From IMG/VR virus record IMGVR_UViG_3300012147_000001, positions 1-64,000 of that record: 64,000 bases of DNA; one strand, 5' to 3'. A program made the translations under genes and the position numbers. The notes under the pieces were generated by a model. The model made no database searches and was not told where the DNA came from. It saw nothing but the letters and a program-made list of their open reading frames with translations. This stretch comes from a virus. Positions 10,553-18,846 of the stretch are shown here, piece after piece. Numbering within the stretch: position 1 is the first letter of the stretch; every line of letters starts with the position of its first letter.

Positions 10553-10772
10553 GTTCTGTTCCTACTCTTTTTTTATATTCTGTCATAAACTGTGTATCAG
10601 CTCTTTGAGCTAATTCTATAGTTTGACCTCGACCTGTCATTATATTGGAACGACAAGCTACATAACCACCTTCAGGGTGTTTTTCAAAATGAATTGTTTG
10701 TCTGAATGTCCAATCAAATTGTTGATAGGGAGATAATTGATTCCATACGTTTACATGTATTGGATTAATCAT
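10542..10772 (-). CDS. Hypothetical 76-aa protein behind a structured leader
   Basis: No recognised family; rich in aromatic, His and Arg residues. Its mRNA would start with a 138-base untranslated segment holding three hairpins (10797-10901). An AAAGG lies about 7 bases before the ATG. It begins the last three-gene overlapping cluster of the leftward block. Confidence 0.6.
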   Translation of the reverse strand: MINPIHVNVWNQLSPYQQFDWTFRQTIHFEKHPEGGYVACRSNIMTGRGQTIELAQRADTQFMTEYKKRVGTEHDK

Positions 10773-10910
10773 AAAAATACCTTTAATAAAAACTCCTTAC
10801 AGTTGACACTGTAAAGAGATAACTTCGGAGAAAGTTATTAAAAAATGCTTTTATTTAATACTGTAGGGAATCACCACAAAACCTACAAAATAAAAGCATT
10901 TATTGATAAC
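10773..10910 (-). promoter_or_regulatory. Structured 5' leader: three consecutive hairpins
   Basis: On the minus strand, in transcription order: a perfect 14-bp inverted repeat (10888-10901 with 10843-10856) enclosing a second 5-bp stem (10882-10886 with 10863-10867); then a 7-bp stem (10832-10838 with 10819-10825); then a 7-bp stem with a 4-base loop (10808-10814 with 10797-10803), followed by GGAG and a T-run. This much ordered structure in a tight genome suggests a cis-acting RNA. I do not recognise a known riboswitch class. Confidence 0.55.
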
Positions 10911-11198
10911 TTACTTTATTTTATTCCATTCAGTCCAGTTAACAGCACCAAGACGTTGTGTACGATACAATGATTCAATAATTTCAATTCCATCAGATTC
11001 TTCAATAGTAGCAAGTTTTACCATACATTCAGCATGATACATGTGCATTCCTTGTGTAAACCAATAAAATGCTAAACAATTACAAGCAGCAACATCCATA
11101 GGAATGTTTTTATGTTTACAACTATCTAAATGTTCTGGTGGATTCTCTTGAAAAGCTATTTTAACAACTTTGTTAAATAATTCTTGAGTAATAGTCAT
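10911..11198 (-). CDS. Hypothetical 95-aa protein with Cys/His residues
   Basis: Unrecognised. The central part has Cys and His residues (C..KH......CNC...HMYHAEC) that could bind a metal, but no standard finger spacing is clear. An AAGGAAT motif precedes the ATG by about 6 bases. Confidence 0.6.
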   Translation of the reverse strand: MTITQELFNKVVKIAFQENPPEHLDSCKHKNIPMDVAACNCLAFYWFTQGMHMYHAECMVKLATIEESDGIEIIESLYRTQRLGAVNWTEWNKIK

Positions 11199-11223
11199 AA
11201 TATTCCTTAAATTAAAAAGCCCA

Positions 11224-11415
11224 TTACTGAGCTTTTTGTTTTTGTTCTTTAGACCAAGCTAAATATTGTTGAGTTATAATAGCAGCAAATAAAATAACAC
11301 CAACAACAACAGCTATAATGGCAATGATTGGCATAATTAAGGTTAGCGATATAGCTAATACCCCAATTACACAAATCATACTAAAGATACCAAGACCTTT
11401 AAACCAGTTTAACAT
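11224..11415 (-). CDS. Small membrane protein, 63 aa
   Basis: Almost the whole protein is hydrophobic: two adjoining transmembrane segments at about residues 8-30 and 28-48, followed by a charged Lys/Gln-rich tail. Its start overlaps the last base of the preceding gene's stop codon, so the two are probably translated together. Function unknown; it could be an inner-membrane effector. Confidence 0.65.
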   Translation of the reverse strand: MLNWFKGLGIFSMICVIGVLAISLTLIMPIIAIIAVVVGVILFAAIITQQYLAWSKEQKQKAQ

Positions 11416-11861
11416 TAATCAAAAATACCATTTTTTTCTGGCACTGGTACTAGTTCTGGTTCTGGTTCAAAAGATAATGCTGCTGCATTGTTTAAATTTA
11501 CAGAATCGTCTTCTTCTTCTTCCAAATCAGGTTCAGATTCAATTTGTCCTAAATCGGATTCAGGAGTTTGTACTGGCATACAAACTTCTTCTTCATTAAA
11601 ATCTTCTTCTGATTCACTAGTTTCTGGTAAATCATTAGACGATTGAACTGAACCTGACACCGTTGAATTAGCAATAATGCTAGGCTTTTCTTGAATATTA
11701 ATTGTAGCTGTTACTTCTGGTACTGGTTTGTCAGCAGACTTACGCCCAACAATAACAGTTACATCAATTTCTCTGCCACCAACACACATGTTTAAATCAG
11801 TAGCAAGATATTGAATTAACGCTTTTTTAATAGCGTTAGTATTTAATGTCATAGTAATCAT
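11415..11861 (-). CDS. Acidic 148-aa protein of unknown function
   Basis: Residues 1-55 look folded; the rest is a low-complexity tail very rich in Glu, Asp, Ser and Pro with long acidic runs. The chosen start (11861) has an AAAGGA Shine-Dalgarno; an upstream in-frame ATG at 11945 would overlap the RuvC-like gene and encode an unlikely Leu-rich extension. Acidic tails are common in DNA mimics and SSB-interacting proteins, but that is only a possibility. Confidence 0.7.
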   Translation of the reverse strand: MITMTLNTNAIKKALIQYLATDLNMCVGGREIDVTVIVGRKSADKPVPEVTATINIQEKPSIIANSTVSGSVQSSNDLPETSESEEDFNEEEVCMPVQTPESDLGQIESEPDLEEEEDDSVNLNNAAALSFEPEPELVPVPEKNGIFD

Positions 11862-11871
11862 GGTTTTTCCT

Positions 11872-12444
11872 TTATATAAATAACATTGATTTTTTAAAAG
11901 TTTCAGATTTAACACCAGCAACAATAGCTGCAAGTGCGTCTGCACAGTGTTCGTTTTTATTTAACATTTTACCTCCACGCTTTAACCAATCAGCTTCAGG
12001 TAACATTTTAGTAGCCCAATCAAGCATTTCTGCTTTAGTGGCTGTCTTAGTTTTACATGCTGCCATTTTAAGTTCAGTTGGAGATAGAATAAAAATAGGA
12101 ACTTCGACCCAAGCAAATAATCCAACACAAATACCATAAGAAGCCATAGCTCTAGCAGTTTGAGAACCAACTGGCATTTCAACAAACACAAAATCAACGT
12201 CTTTTAACATACGCTTAAGAAAGTTTTTATGTAGTTTGGCTCTAGCCAAATCTTCTTCGTTTTTTCTTGATATTTTTGATTTGTTTGGAACAGTTTCTGA
12301 TAGTTCCATGCTTAGATATTTGAAAGCTTCTACTCTACAACTATCACTTAAATTAAGTGTCAGTTGCATTTTAATAGCTCCAAAGTTAGATAATGAAGGG
12401 TCTAATCCCAAAACGGTGTAATGCTTAATTTTGGCTTTTTGCAT
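11872..12444 (-). CDS. RuvC-like Holliday junction resolvase
   Basis: A 190-residue protein of the RNase H/RuvC fold. The N-terminal strand reads VLGLDPSLSNFG with the first catalytic acid at Asp15; a second motif, FVFVEMPVGSQ, supplies a Glu; the C-terminal NEHCADALA supplies the last Asp, as in RuvC. Expected to cut branched DNA made during replication and recombination before packaging. It follows SSB but is separated from it by a terminator. A ruvC-like gene beside ssb is usual in N4-like phages. Confidence 0.82.
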   Translation of the reverse strand: MQKAKIKHYTVLGLDPSLSNFGAIKMQLTLNLSDSCRVEAFKYLSMELSETVPNKSKISRKNEEDLARAKLHKNFLKRMLKDVDFVFVEMPVGSQTARAMASYGICVGLFAWVEVPIFILSPTELKMAACKTKTATKAEMLDWATKMLPEADWLKRGGKMLNKNEHCADALAAIVAGVKSETFKKSMLFI

Positions 12445-12452
12445 ATTACTCT

Positions 12453-12480
12453 AATAAAAATGGGAACATTAAGTTCCCAT
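12453..12480 (-). terminator. Intrinsic terminator after the SSB gene
   Basis: Minus-strand 8-bp stem (12473-12480 with 12460-12467), 5-base loop, then a T-rich run toward 12453. It lies between the SSB stop codon and the RuvC-like gene and would cut expression of the last genes relative to SSB. Confidence 0.75.
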
Positions 12481-12509
12481 ATTAGTTAATATAATTGACC
12501 AAATCAAGC

Positions 12510-13298
12510 TTAATGGTTAGGTTCGTTGTCTTTACTACCAAATAAACTTTCAGTTGGTTGATGACCTTGACCGCCAGCAGATTTAGCTTCACCAGCAAAA
12601 GGACTAGCACCAGTTTTAGGAGCGTTAGGAAGTTCTTTATAGTTGTCTTGAACTTGACCTTGGTTTTTATTAATCCATTTTTTAATAAAAGCAGCTTCAC
12701 TTGGAGAATCAGCAGTATGTGCTTTAATTTCTGTTTTGGTTTTTGAAGTTTCAAAATCAAAATATTTATTAACTTCATTAAAAACACGTTCTTCATTAGT
12801 TTTAACGTAATTAGAACCTTGTTTAACAGTTTTGTTTTCACGAATTTTAAGCAAACCAACTTTAACTTGCTTGCCACGAAGCTCAGGATAAACTGTAACA
12901 GATGTTGGTACTTCTTTTTGAAGTATTCCATCATACAATTTAATAGTAGCTTCTTGTGAGTCTAATTGAGTAAGACTCTTGTTTAATAACAGGTCAACCA
13001 TAAAGTCTACATGCGAAAATCCAGGTAATGGGAATTTTTTACCCTCTTTTTCGTAGTATGGTTTATTACCTTTAGTATCACCTGATGTAATGTACTGTCG
13101 GTCAGTGTGCTTACGACCGTCTTTATCTACCAATACTGTCATAAAACCAAGAGCACCACTTTTTGATTTAAGTGTATAAGCAAGTTCTATACGATAATCG
13201 TAAACATTACTGTCTACAGCACCTGTACCACCAAGAACATCTCTTTCTTCAGTAGTTTCTGTTCCAGCCATTTCTTGTTGTAAATTTGATAAGGACAT
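12510..13298 (-). CDS. Single-stranded DNA-binding protein (N4 gp45-like)
   Basis: A 262-residue protein directly after the RecA-like ATPase and ATPase-primase genes, the N4 gp43-gp44-gp45 order. It has a beta-rich core and a flexible Gly/Pro/Ser-rich C-terminal tail with a few acidic residues, the general SSB plan. In N4 this protein coats ssDNA in replication and recombination and also activates host sigma-70 RNA polymerase at late promoters. Assignment rests on order, length and tail rather than a signature motif. A GGAG ribosome site precedes the ATG. The hairpin at 13337-13353 lies just upstream. Confidence 0.78.
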   Translation of the reverse strand: MSLSNLQQEMAGTETTEERDVLGGTGAVDSNVYDYRIELAYTLKSKSGALGFMTVLVDKDGRKHTDRQYITSGDTKGNKPYYEKEGKKFPLPGFSHVDFMVDLLLNKSLTQLDSQEATIKLYDGILQKEVPTSVTVYPELRGKQVKVGLLKIRENKTVKQGSNYVKTNEERVFNEVNKYFDFETSKTKTEIKAHTADSPSEAAFIKKWINKNQGQVQDNYKELPNAPKTGASPFAGEAKSAGGQGHQPTESLFGSKDNEPNH

Positions 13299-13336
13299 TT
13301 TATGTCTCCGTTGTTTTTAATTTTTAATTCAAATAA

Positions 13337-13353
13337 ACCCTACGAAGTAGGGT
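13337..13353 (-). terminator. Hairpin between RecA-like ATPase and SSB genes
   Basis: A perfect 7-bp stem ACCCTAC/GTAGGGT with a triloop (TTC on the minus strand, GAA on the plus strand) followed on the minus strand by TTTATTT. It resembles a weak terminator of the ATPase gene. Its triloop also resembles the early-promoter hairpins, but the TTARTG flank is missing, so I class it as a terminator. Confidence 0.6.
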
Positions 13354-13354
13354 A

Positions 13355-14083
13355 TTAAGGTTTGTAGTATTCTTCTAATCTGTCAAACACTAACTGCAAG
13401 TCATTATCTACGTAGATTTGGTTTCTATTCCACATAGCTAAAGGTGCTCTCATACGCTCATTTACAGTTTCTTTAGTTAAACGAGTTTGAAAGCAGTGCT
13501 TAAATCCTTCTAATTGGTCGTCTTCAGTAATATTTAATTGAGGACTTTTTTGACTAAGTGATTCAAGTTTAGATACATTAACTCGTTTAGTACTAATAAC
13601 ATTTGAAAAGTAAGATTCAATACCTTGAGCCATAAGAGAACCTTTAACTTTAACTAAAGTTTCAGTTACCATTTCACCTTCATTAAAAATGTCAGCAGTG
13701 TGAGCTAATATAGCAATTTTTTTATTAGTCTTAGCAACATACTGTTGCATAAGTCTTTTCCAAAATTGAGCATAATCACCCCAAGCAGAACGACCATCGG
13801 TAGCAGTAATAACATAAGTTGATTCATACATGTCCATTAAAAAAGTAGCAGTATCAATAATAATACCGTCAAACTTATCTGCATTTTGGTTCATGTAGTC
13901 AAACGCTTCGTATACTTGCAATGGGTCAGTAATATTGAAAGATTTAAATGTGTTTTTAAATGGCAAAGCTTTGTTGTTTTCGCAATTAAGATACATCCAA
14001 CGTTCTTGGTTTTTTAAATTACGGAGACACATGCTTTTGCCAGTGCCAGTTTTACCTGACACCAAGACAAAATTATTATTCAA
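13355..14083 (-). CDS. RecA-like/Sak4-type ATPase (N4 gp44-like)
   Basis: A 242-residue P-loop ATPase: Walker A SGKTGTGKS at 9-17, Walker B in KFDGIIIDTATFL at about 72-84, and a following KIAILAHTAD strand. This is the compact RecA-fold seen in phage Sak4 recombinases. Likely role: loading or strand annealing with the adjacent SSB in phage recombination and replication. Its start overlaps the ATPase-primase stop by 4 bases. Confidence 0.8.
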   Translation of the reverse strand: MNNNFVLVSGKTGTGKSMCLRNLKNQERWMYLNCENNKALPFKNTFKSFNITDPLQVYEAFDYMNQNADKFDGIIIDTATFLMDMYESTYVITATDGRSAWGDYAQFWKRLMQQYVAKTNKKIAILAHTADIFNEGEMVTETLVKVKGSLMAQGIESYFSNVISTKRVNVSKLESLSQKSPQLNITEDDQLEGFKHCFQTRLTKETVNERMRAPLAMWNRNQIYVDNDLQLVFDRLEEYYKP

Positions 14084-16254
14084 GTTATATTTCCTCTTTT
14101 TAAAATAGCTTTAGTTGCTGATGAAAGAATAGTAGATGCTAATTCACTTTCAGTTAAACCATTAGGTAGTTTAGAGTTAAGTTGTTTAACAGCACTTTGT
14201 ACTTCATCATAAGACTTATTAGCGTCTACAAGCATTAAAGCATATTTGATTAATTGATTACTTCGATTACCTTCACCAGTGTTATGAACAAACCAACGTT
14301 CTACATTTGAAAGATTTTGTAAATCTGTCATTTGAGCTTTAAGTTGTTCACTTTTGCTTGTTTTAGGAATAAACAACAAAGCATTTAACATCTCACCATT
14401 GAGATTTTTATAAATGTTTTTATCGTTAGTTAACCATTTACGAGATGGTTGAAAAGTTGTTTCATCAGTTGTTATTGGCAACCAAGAAGATACATTTAAC
14501 ATAAATTGTCTATATTCTTCTTTAGTAAGCTTTAACGTATGACTAAGAGGTAATATTATTCTAAAACGGTCTTCGCCATTTTTTTCACCTTCAACTAAAC
14601 CATGACTTTTAGTGGTATATAAATAATACTTAAAGTCAGATAAAAACACTTTAGTTTCATCTAACGTAGCAGTACCGTCTACATCTAACACAACAAGATT
14701 AAAACCTTGGATTACAGATTCATCATTGCGATAGTTTTTATGCATGTGATGATTAACCCAATTATATGCTGGCATGTTAAACAACATATCTAGTTTATTA
14801 AAAGCAGCAAACTCTGGTTTATAGTTTTCTGCAAAATCCTGACTGTGAGCTAATATCATTTTAGTTAAGTCAGTGACTTGAAGCTTTTCACCTTTAAAAA
14901 ATTCAATACCATCGTTAAATTGACGCTTAATGATTATATTGTTTTTGTAACCCCATGCTGTAGCTAAAGTAACAATCTCTTGTTTTTGGCTTATTGAGCC
15001 ACGATAAAAGGGTAAATCTTCTACAAGGTCAACATTTGTAACTTCATGAGTAACATTTGAAATATACTTAGCAAGTTTTACGTAATTGCGGTCACGAGTA
15101 AGTATTTTAGCAAATTCAACACCTGATTCTTCTGCTCGTTTAAGTGCAGGTAATAAGTGCTTCATAAGAATTTGATAAGAACCGTCAGCAAAAGCATAAC
15201 CACCTGCTAATTTCATAGCTTTAAAATATCGGTGACTAATTTCTGCTTTAAGTATTTCATCATGTTCAGAAAGCTTGTCAGCTTTTTGTTCACACATCAT
15301 GCGATACTTAATCCACTCAAGAGCAACATCTTTATCCATGACTAACTCAGCGTTAAAGTGAGTAATATCAGCCATACGCTCAAAAGAAGCAGCAAGCTTG
15401 TGTAAACCTGTAGCTGAAACTGCATTAGTGGCAGCAATGTAAGCTTCTTCTGGTGTCATATCTACACGCTTATTAGTGCGAGCAGTATACGAAAATAAAC
15501 ATCTACGAGCATAACCAGTTTCAAACATAGACATTAATTCTTCTTCAACTTTACTACCATTTAGTAATTTAGTTGGAGTACCTAAAAGCATAAGATTGGT
15601 GGGAGTTTTACCTTCTATTTCTTCACCACGAATATTTTCATTAGTGTTTTTTGTAAGTTTTGGTTTAATTTTACCTACATCAAACAACTCTAGAAAAGCT
15701 GCTAAAACTTCTTGGTTACTTAATAAATTAGAACCAATTTCATCAATTTCCATGCTTACAGCACCAGCACCACACATCAATAGTTTTTGACGCATTTGTT
15801 TTACTGCTGGAGTAGTAGCACTATCAAAATTAAATACAAACGTACCTAAACGTTCAAACTCAGCGTTAATTAACTTAAGTTCATCATCTGGGTCACGACC
15901 TTTTTTCTTAGCACGAATTGCTGCTAGTTTTGCCAAGTTTACTTCTGCAATTTCTGGTAAAACATCTTCAATAAACCTTGTTCTAAATCCTTTCATAACG
16001 GATTCTTCTATGATGTTTGTTGAGTGACCTTTACCAGTTCCTGACGGTGCAAGTGCTATTGCATACATGTTGACAGGTATAAGACCTCTATCATGCGTTT
16101 TGATATTTATACGCATAACAGAAGCCATTTTACACAGGTTATAATCAACTAATGTACGAAAGAATGATGCACTTGTACTTTGGGTTTTTTCACAAAGAAA
16201 TGTAACTAAATCCTCTGCTTGCTTGAAGTATGGCTCTTTGTTTAAATCAGCCAT
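14080..16254 (-). CDS. ATPase fused to primase-like domain (N4 gp43-like DNA primase)
   Basis: A 724-residue protein in the position of N4 gp43, annotated as DNA primase. The N-terminal half is a P-loop ATPase with Walker A APSGTGKGHS at 69-78 and an EIDEIGSNLL acidic strand near 190, resembling DUF3987-type helicase domains. The C-terminal part has LDVDG (Asp524, Asp526), YTTKSH and DRFRIILPL (562-570), matching the DxD and basic motifs of archaeo-eukaryotic-type primases found in phage and plasmid replication proteins. The order, ATPase first and primase-like domain last, is the reverse of the common primase-helicase order. A GAGGAC ribosome site precedes the ATG. Confidence 0.8.
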   Translation of the reverse strand: MADLNKEPYFKQAEDLVTFLCEKTQSTSASFFRTLVDYNLCKMASVMRINIKTHDRGLIPVNMYAIALAPSGTGKGHSTNIIEESVMKGFRTRFIEDVLPEIAEVNLAKLAAIRAKKKGRDPDDELKLINAEFERLGTFVFNFDSATTPAVKQMRQKLLMCGAGAVSMEIDEIGSNLLSNQEVLAAFLELFDVGKIKPKLTKNTNENIRGEEIEGKTPTNLMLLGTPTKLLNGSKVEEELMSMFETGYARRCLFSYTARTNKRVDMTPEEAYIAATNAVSATGLHKLAASFERMADITHFNAELVMDKDVALEWIKYRMMCEQKADKLSEHDEILKAEISHRYFKAMKLAGGYAFADGSYQILMKHLLPALKRAEESGVEFAKILTRDRNYVKLAKYISNVTHEVTNVDLVEDLPFYRGSISQKQEIVTLATAWGYKNNIIIKRQFNDGIEFFKGEKLQVTDLTKMILAHSQDFAENYKPEFAAFNKLDMLFNMPAYNWVNHHMHKNYRNDESVIQGFNLVVLDVDGTATLDETKVFLSDFKYYLYTTKSHGLVEGEKNGEDRFRIILPLSHTLKLTKEEYRQFMLNVSSWLPITTDETTFQPSRKWLTNDKNIYKNLNGEMLNALLFIPKTSKSEQLKAQMTDLQNLSNVERWFVHNTGEGNRSNQLIKYALMLVDANKSYDEVQSAVKQLNSKLPNGLTESELASTILSSATKAILKRGNIT

Positions 16255-16311
16255 AGCTGTCCTCTTTTGATTGGTGGAACTTATTAATATAACTTTTTAA
16301 ATGGGGTTTAG

Positions 16312-16770
16312 CTATTTTTTATTAAAACTTTCAGCAGTTCTTTTATAGCTAGTAAGACTTTTGTTTAAATTAAAAATAGCATTTAAAATATTGGGAATAT
16401 CTGCTTGTTTATTAACTGAAAAGCGAATAGTTTCACCAACATGATTAGAAATTAATAAAGGTACATCTACGTCTTTATTAGTGGAATTACTCTTAAAATC
16501 ATTATACTGTCTAAAAAAGTCTTGTATTATCTTAGACTGAGAATGAGTAAACTTTGTTAAGTCTCTTCCACGAGAATCTATTACTTTTAATTCAGTTGGA
16601 GTAATTAAAGAATTTGCAAACTCTCTTTCAGATATATTTCTACGCAACTCGTTTGAAATTTTAGATACTTTAAGAATTTTTAATCTTTCACGTTCGTCAT
16701 ATTGACGAAATAAAACAATAAACATTATTATTAAAGCAATAAAACCAACAACCATTAAAATTTTTTCCAT
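16312..16770 (-). CDS. Membrane-anchored 152-aa protein
   Basis: One N-terminal transmembrane helix (about residues 4-21, MVVGFIALIIMFIVLF) followed by a charged soluble domain without recognised motifs. Start 16770 has a perfect AAGGAG site 6 bases upstream, so the ten upstream codons are left out. It lies inside the replication block, so it might tether a replication component to the inner membrane; this is speculative. Confidence 0.65.
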   Translation of the reverse strand: MEKILMVVGFIALIIMFIVLFRQYDERERLKILKVSKISNELRRNISEREFANSLITPTELKVIDSRGRDLTKFTHSQSKIIQDFFRQYNDFKSNSTNKDVDVPLLISNHVGETIRFSVNKQADIPNILNAIFNLNKSLTSYKRTAESFNKK

Positions 16771-16780
16771 GACTTTCTCC

Positions 16781-17779
16781 TTATAACTCAAGTTGTCCAC
16801 TTAAAATTAAGCGGTCTTTTTGTTTACACAAAGGTGCAGCTTTACAATACTTACAAGCTTTCACTTTGCCAAGTACTGTTTTAACTATTCCTTTGTTTCC
16901 GTCTTTTGCTAACCGAAGGTTAGCTTCAGTGATGTTATCAAAGTTTTTTGTAGCACGAGCTGTTTTAGCTGGGTTTGCGTAATATTTCCACACATCAGCA
17001 TCTTTCCATAATTCTTCTGAAGTACATTCAGGAAGTTGGTGTTCAGGTGCTTTACGATACAATTCTATTTCATTAAAACGGTTATCAATAAATTGCTTAG
17101 TTTTAAATTCACTCATTAATGGAAAAAATTTACTATCAATAGCGGTAGCAGGATAATCAGTACCTACTCTAGAAGCCATCCAATCACCAAACAAAAAAGA
17201 TATTCTAGTAGTATCTTCTAGTATTTGGTCAGGAAATAAAAATCTATAACAACTACCTTGTTTAATGTAGTAATCGTCATTAACTCCTGATGTTATTGCA
17301 TAAGTTTTAGTAAATTTAAAATCTTCTAATTGACCATCAAAATTAAAATCATATTGTCCTGTAAGACTGTACTTATTATTAATTTTTACTGTTCGTCTTT
17401 GTTCCATATAAAGTTTAAAAGTATCATTTAAAACTTCTTCTGGAGCTGGGTTAATTTGTATTTCTTTACCCACTTTAAGAGGAATACCAATATTCACTAA
17501 TAACTCAGGTAAAGCATTCGAGTTCCAAGCATCTTCAATAGCTTGGTGAACAGATTGACCTACTCTTGCATTAAACAAGCTAATAATATCAGGTTGAGTT
17601 TGTTGGTTTGGAGGAAGAAGCATAGCTCTTCTACCTAAAATAATCTGTCTTACTGGTTTAATTATTTCAGTAACAGAAAAAGTATAAGGGTCAGATACAG
17701 CAGAGTGGTTATAACCATCATGCAAAAGCCAAGCAGCAAGTGAAAGTGGTAAATTAAAGTTGTTAGTGTATTTATTCAT
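16781..17779 (-). CDS. PD-(D/E)XK nuclease with C-terminal Cys cluster (RecB/Cas4-like; N4 gp42 position)
   Basis: A 332-residue protein. The nuclease core is visible around residues 143-160: GQYDF gives the first metal ligand, and LEDFKFTK gives the (D/E)xK pair. The C-terminal ACKYCKAAPLCKQ cluster resembles the cysteines that hold an Fe-S cluster in Cas4/AddB-type nucleases, although only three cysteines are seen here. Likely a DNA exonuclease in recombination or end processing. It overlaps the upstream gene by 8 bases. Confidence 0.78.
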   Translation of the reverse strand: MNKYTNNFNLPLSLAAWLLHDGYNHSAVSDPYTFSVTEIIKPVRQIILGRRAMLLPPNQQTQPDIISLFNARVGQSVHQAIEDAWNSNALPELLVNIGIPLKVGKEIQINPAPEEVLNDTFKLYMEQRRTVKINNKYSLTGQYDFNFDGQLEDFKFTKTYAITSGVNDDYYIKQGSCYRFLFPDQILEDTTRISFLFGDWMASRVGTDYPATAIDSKFFPLMSEFKTKQFIDNRFNEIELYRKAPEHQLPECTSEELWKDADVWKYYANPAKTARATKNFDNITEANLRLAKDGNKGIVKTVLGKVKACKYCKAAPLCKQKDRLILSGQLEL

Positions 17780-17987
17780 TTGGTTTTCCTAGAATTACAA
17801 TAGGTTTTTGTGGTTTACGAAGTGTAACTAGTCTTAAACAAATTATTGCAATCCAAAATGCAATAATATCTGCAAAACCAATCATTAAAGACAATTCAAA
17901 CATTTCATCTATACAAATAATGAATGCTATTGGTATACAAATTATTGCAATACAAATAACAAGTATTCTAGATAAAATATCTAGCAT
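17772..17987 (-). CDS. Small membrane protein, 71 aa
   Basis: Two long hydrophobic helices (about residues 3-25 and 31-52) and a short basic tail. Coupled to the downstream nuclease gene by an 8-base overlap. No family recognised. Confidence 0.6.
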   Translation of the reverse strand: MLDILSRILVICIAIICIPIAFIICIDEMFELSLMIGFADIIAFWIAIICLRLVTLRKPQKPIVILGKPNE

Positions 17988-18005
17988 AAAATTTTACTCC
18001 AAAGT

Positions 18006-18347
18006 TTAACTCATAGGTTTAGCTAAATAACCATCGTTATCAGTGTAACCACCAGTATACTCAACAAAGTTTTTAGCATCACGTAAAAGAGGAGGTGTTC
18101 CAGTTTCTTTGATTATTTCTTCTCTATACAACTTTATTGCTGCAATTTTTCTTAAGCCAAAAAATCTATCATGCCAATTTGATGTTTTAGCACCCTCTTT
18201 AAGCATTTCAACAAACATGCGAGGATGGAGAGCAGCAAGAGCTTTACCAGCAGCTTTGTAATCAAGCTTTTCTCCAACAATATCTATCATCATTTTGATA
18301 GTTTCTTCATCGTAAAGAACTTTTTTAGTTGGTAATGGCATTAGCAT
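18006..18347 (-). CDS. Conserved-looking 113-aa protein of the replication block
   Basis: A soluble alpha-helical protein with KAAGKALAALHPRMFVEMLKEG and WHDRFFGLRKIAAIKLYRE segments. It lies where N4 has small genes gp40-gp41 between the polymerase and gp42. Function unknown. The start overlaps the HNH gene by 23 bases. MLMPLPTK has two Met codons; the second is equally possible. Confidence 0.65.
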   Translation of the reverse strand: MLMPLPTKKVLYDEETIKMMIDIVGEKLDYKAAGKALAALHPRMFVEMLKEGAKTSNWHDRFFGLRKIAAIKLYREEIIKETGTPPLLRDAKNFVEYTGGYTDNDGYLAKPMS

Positions 18348-18648
18348 TTTTTCTCATACGTTTGTTACGTAGTTTGCAATTGTGTTTAGGGGTAACTGGT
18401 GTAAGGTGCTCAGGGTTACAACAAGCACGATTACAACATTCGTGGTCTAACTCTTTCTTTTCGATATTTCCACCGACAAGAACAAGGTAAACAATTCTGT
18501 GAGTAACAGAGCGAATACCTTTAAAGTAAGCACGTTGGTAGCCATTAGATGTTGGGTCTTTACCCATGTAGTTCCAGCAACCAGTTTCTTCACATGGCTC
18601 AATACGTTTAGCTATATGATTTGGAAGTTTATTAATTAAATGAATCAT
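18325..18648 (-). CDS. HNH homing-type endonuclease
   Basis: A 107-residue HNH nuclease: an N-terminal GCWNYMGKDPTSNGYQRAYF segment, THRIVYLVLVGG with the first His, then ELDHECCNRACCNPEHL containing the second His, the metal Cys residues and the last HNH residue. This is the stand-alone phage HNH class related to intron and intergenic homing enzymes. It follows the DNA polymerase gene and is preceded by 198 bases of non-coding DNA, a typical place for a homing element. It may move by cutting phages that lack it. Confidence 0.85.
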   Translation of the reverse strand: MIHLINKLPNHIAKRIEPCEETGCWNYMGKDPTSNGYQRAYFKGIRSVTHRIVYLVLVGGNIEKKELDHECCNRACCNPEHLTPVTPKHNCKLRNKRMRKNANAITN

Positions 18649-18846
18649 TGGGAGATTTCCTTAATAAGATTTGAATAAGCCTTGCACTTAATCGAGTGAC
18701 ACTACATTCACTTCTGCGATTATCACTTGTCTGCGTCAACTTTTTGTTGAATAAATGGGCTTCGCACCCAATTGTCTAGCAAATTTTCCCACCTACACCC
18801 GTAAGTTTGGCCTTGTAGTCTCTATCAAACACAAAGGGAGCTGGCT
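18649..18846 (-). other. Structured non-coding segment between DNA polymerase and HNH genes
   Basis: No reading frame is convincing, and G+C is visibly higher than in nearby spacers. The minus strand can form several stems, including TGGGT/GCCCA around 18765-18779 and an AGTGA/TCACT pair around 18699-18713, and holds a GACTACA (about 18815-18821) that could pair imperfectly with TGTAGTGTC (about 18701-18709). These features and the adjacent HNH gene suggest a mobile-intron relic or other structured RNA, but I could not fold a full group I core. Confidence 0.4.

Noticed and set aside
12482-12934. 150-aa Lys/Leu-rich minus-strand frame
   Set aside because: Lies in another frame of the SSB gene; composition is the typical shadow of an AT-rich gene.
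13337-13353. Sixth early-promoter hairpin upstream of SSB
   Set aside because: Has the GAA triloop but a 7-bp stem, C-G closing pair and no TTARTG flank; followed by T-rich DNA.
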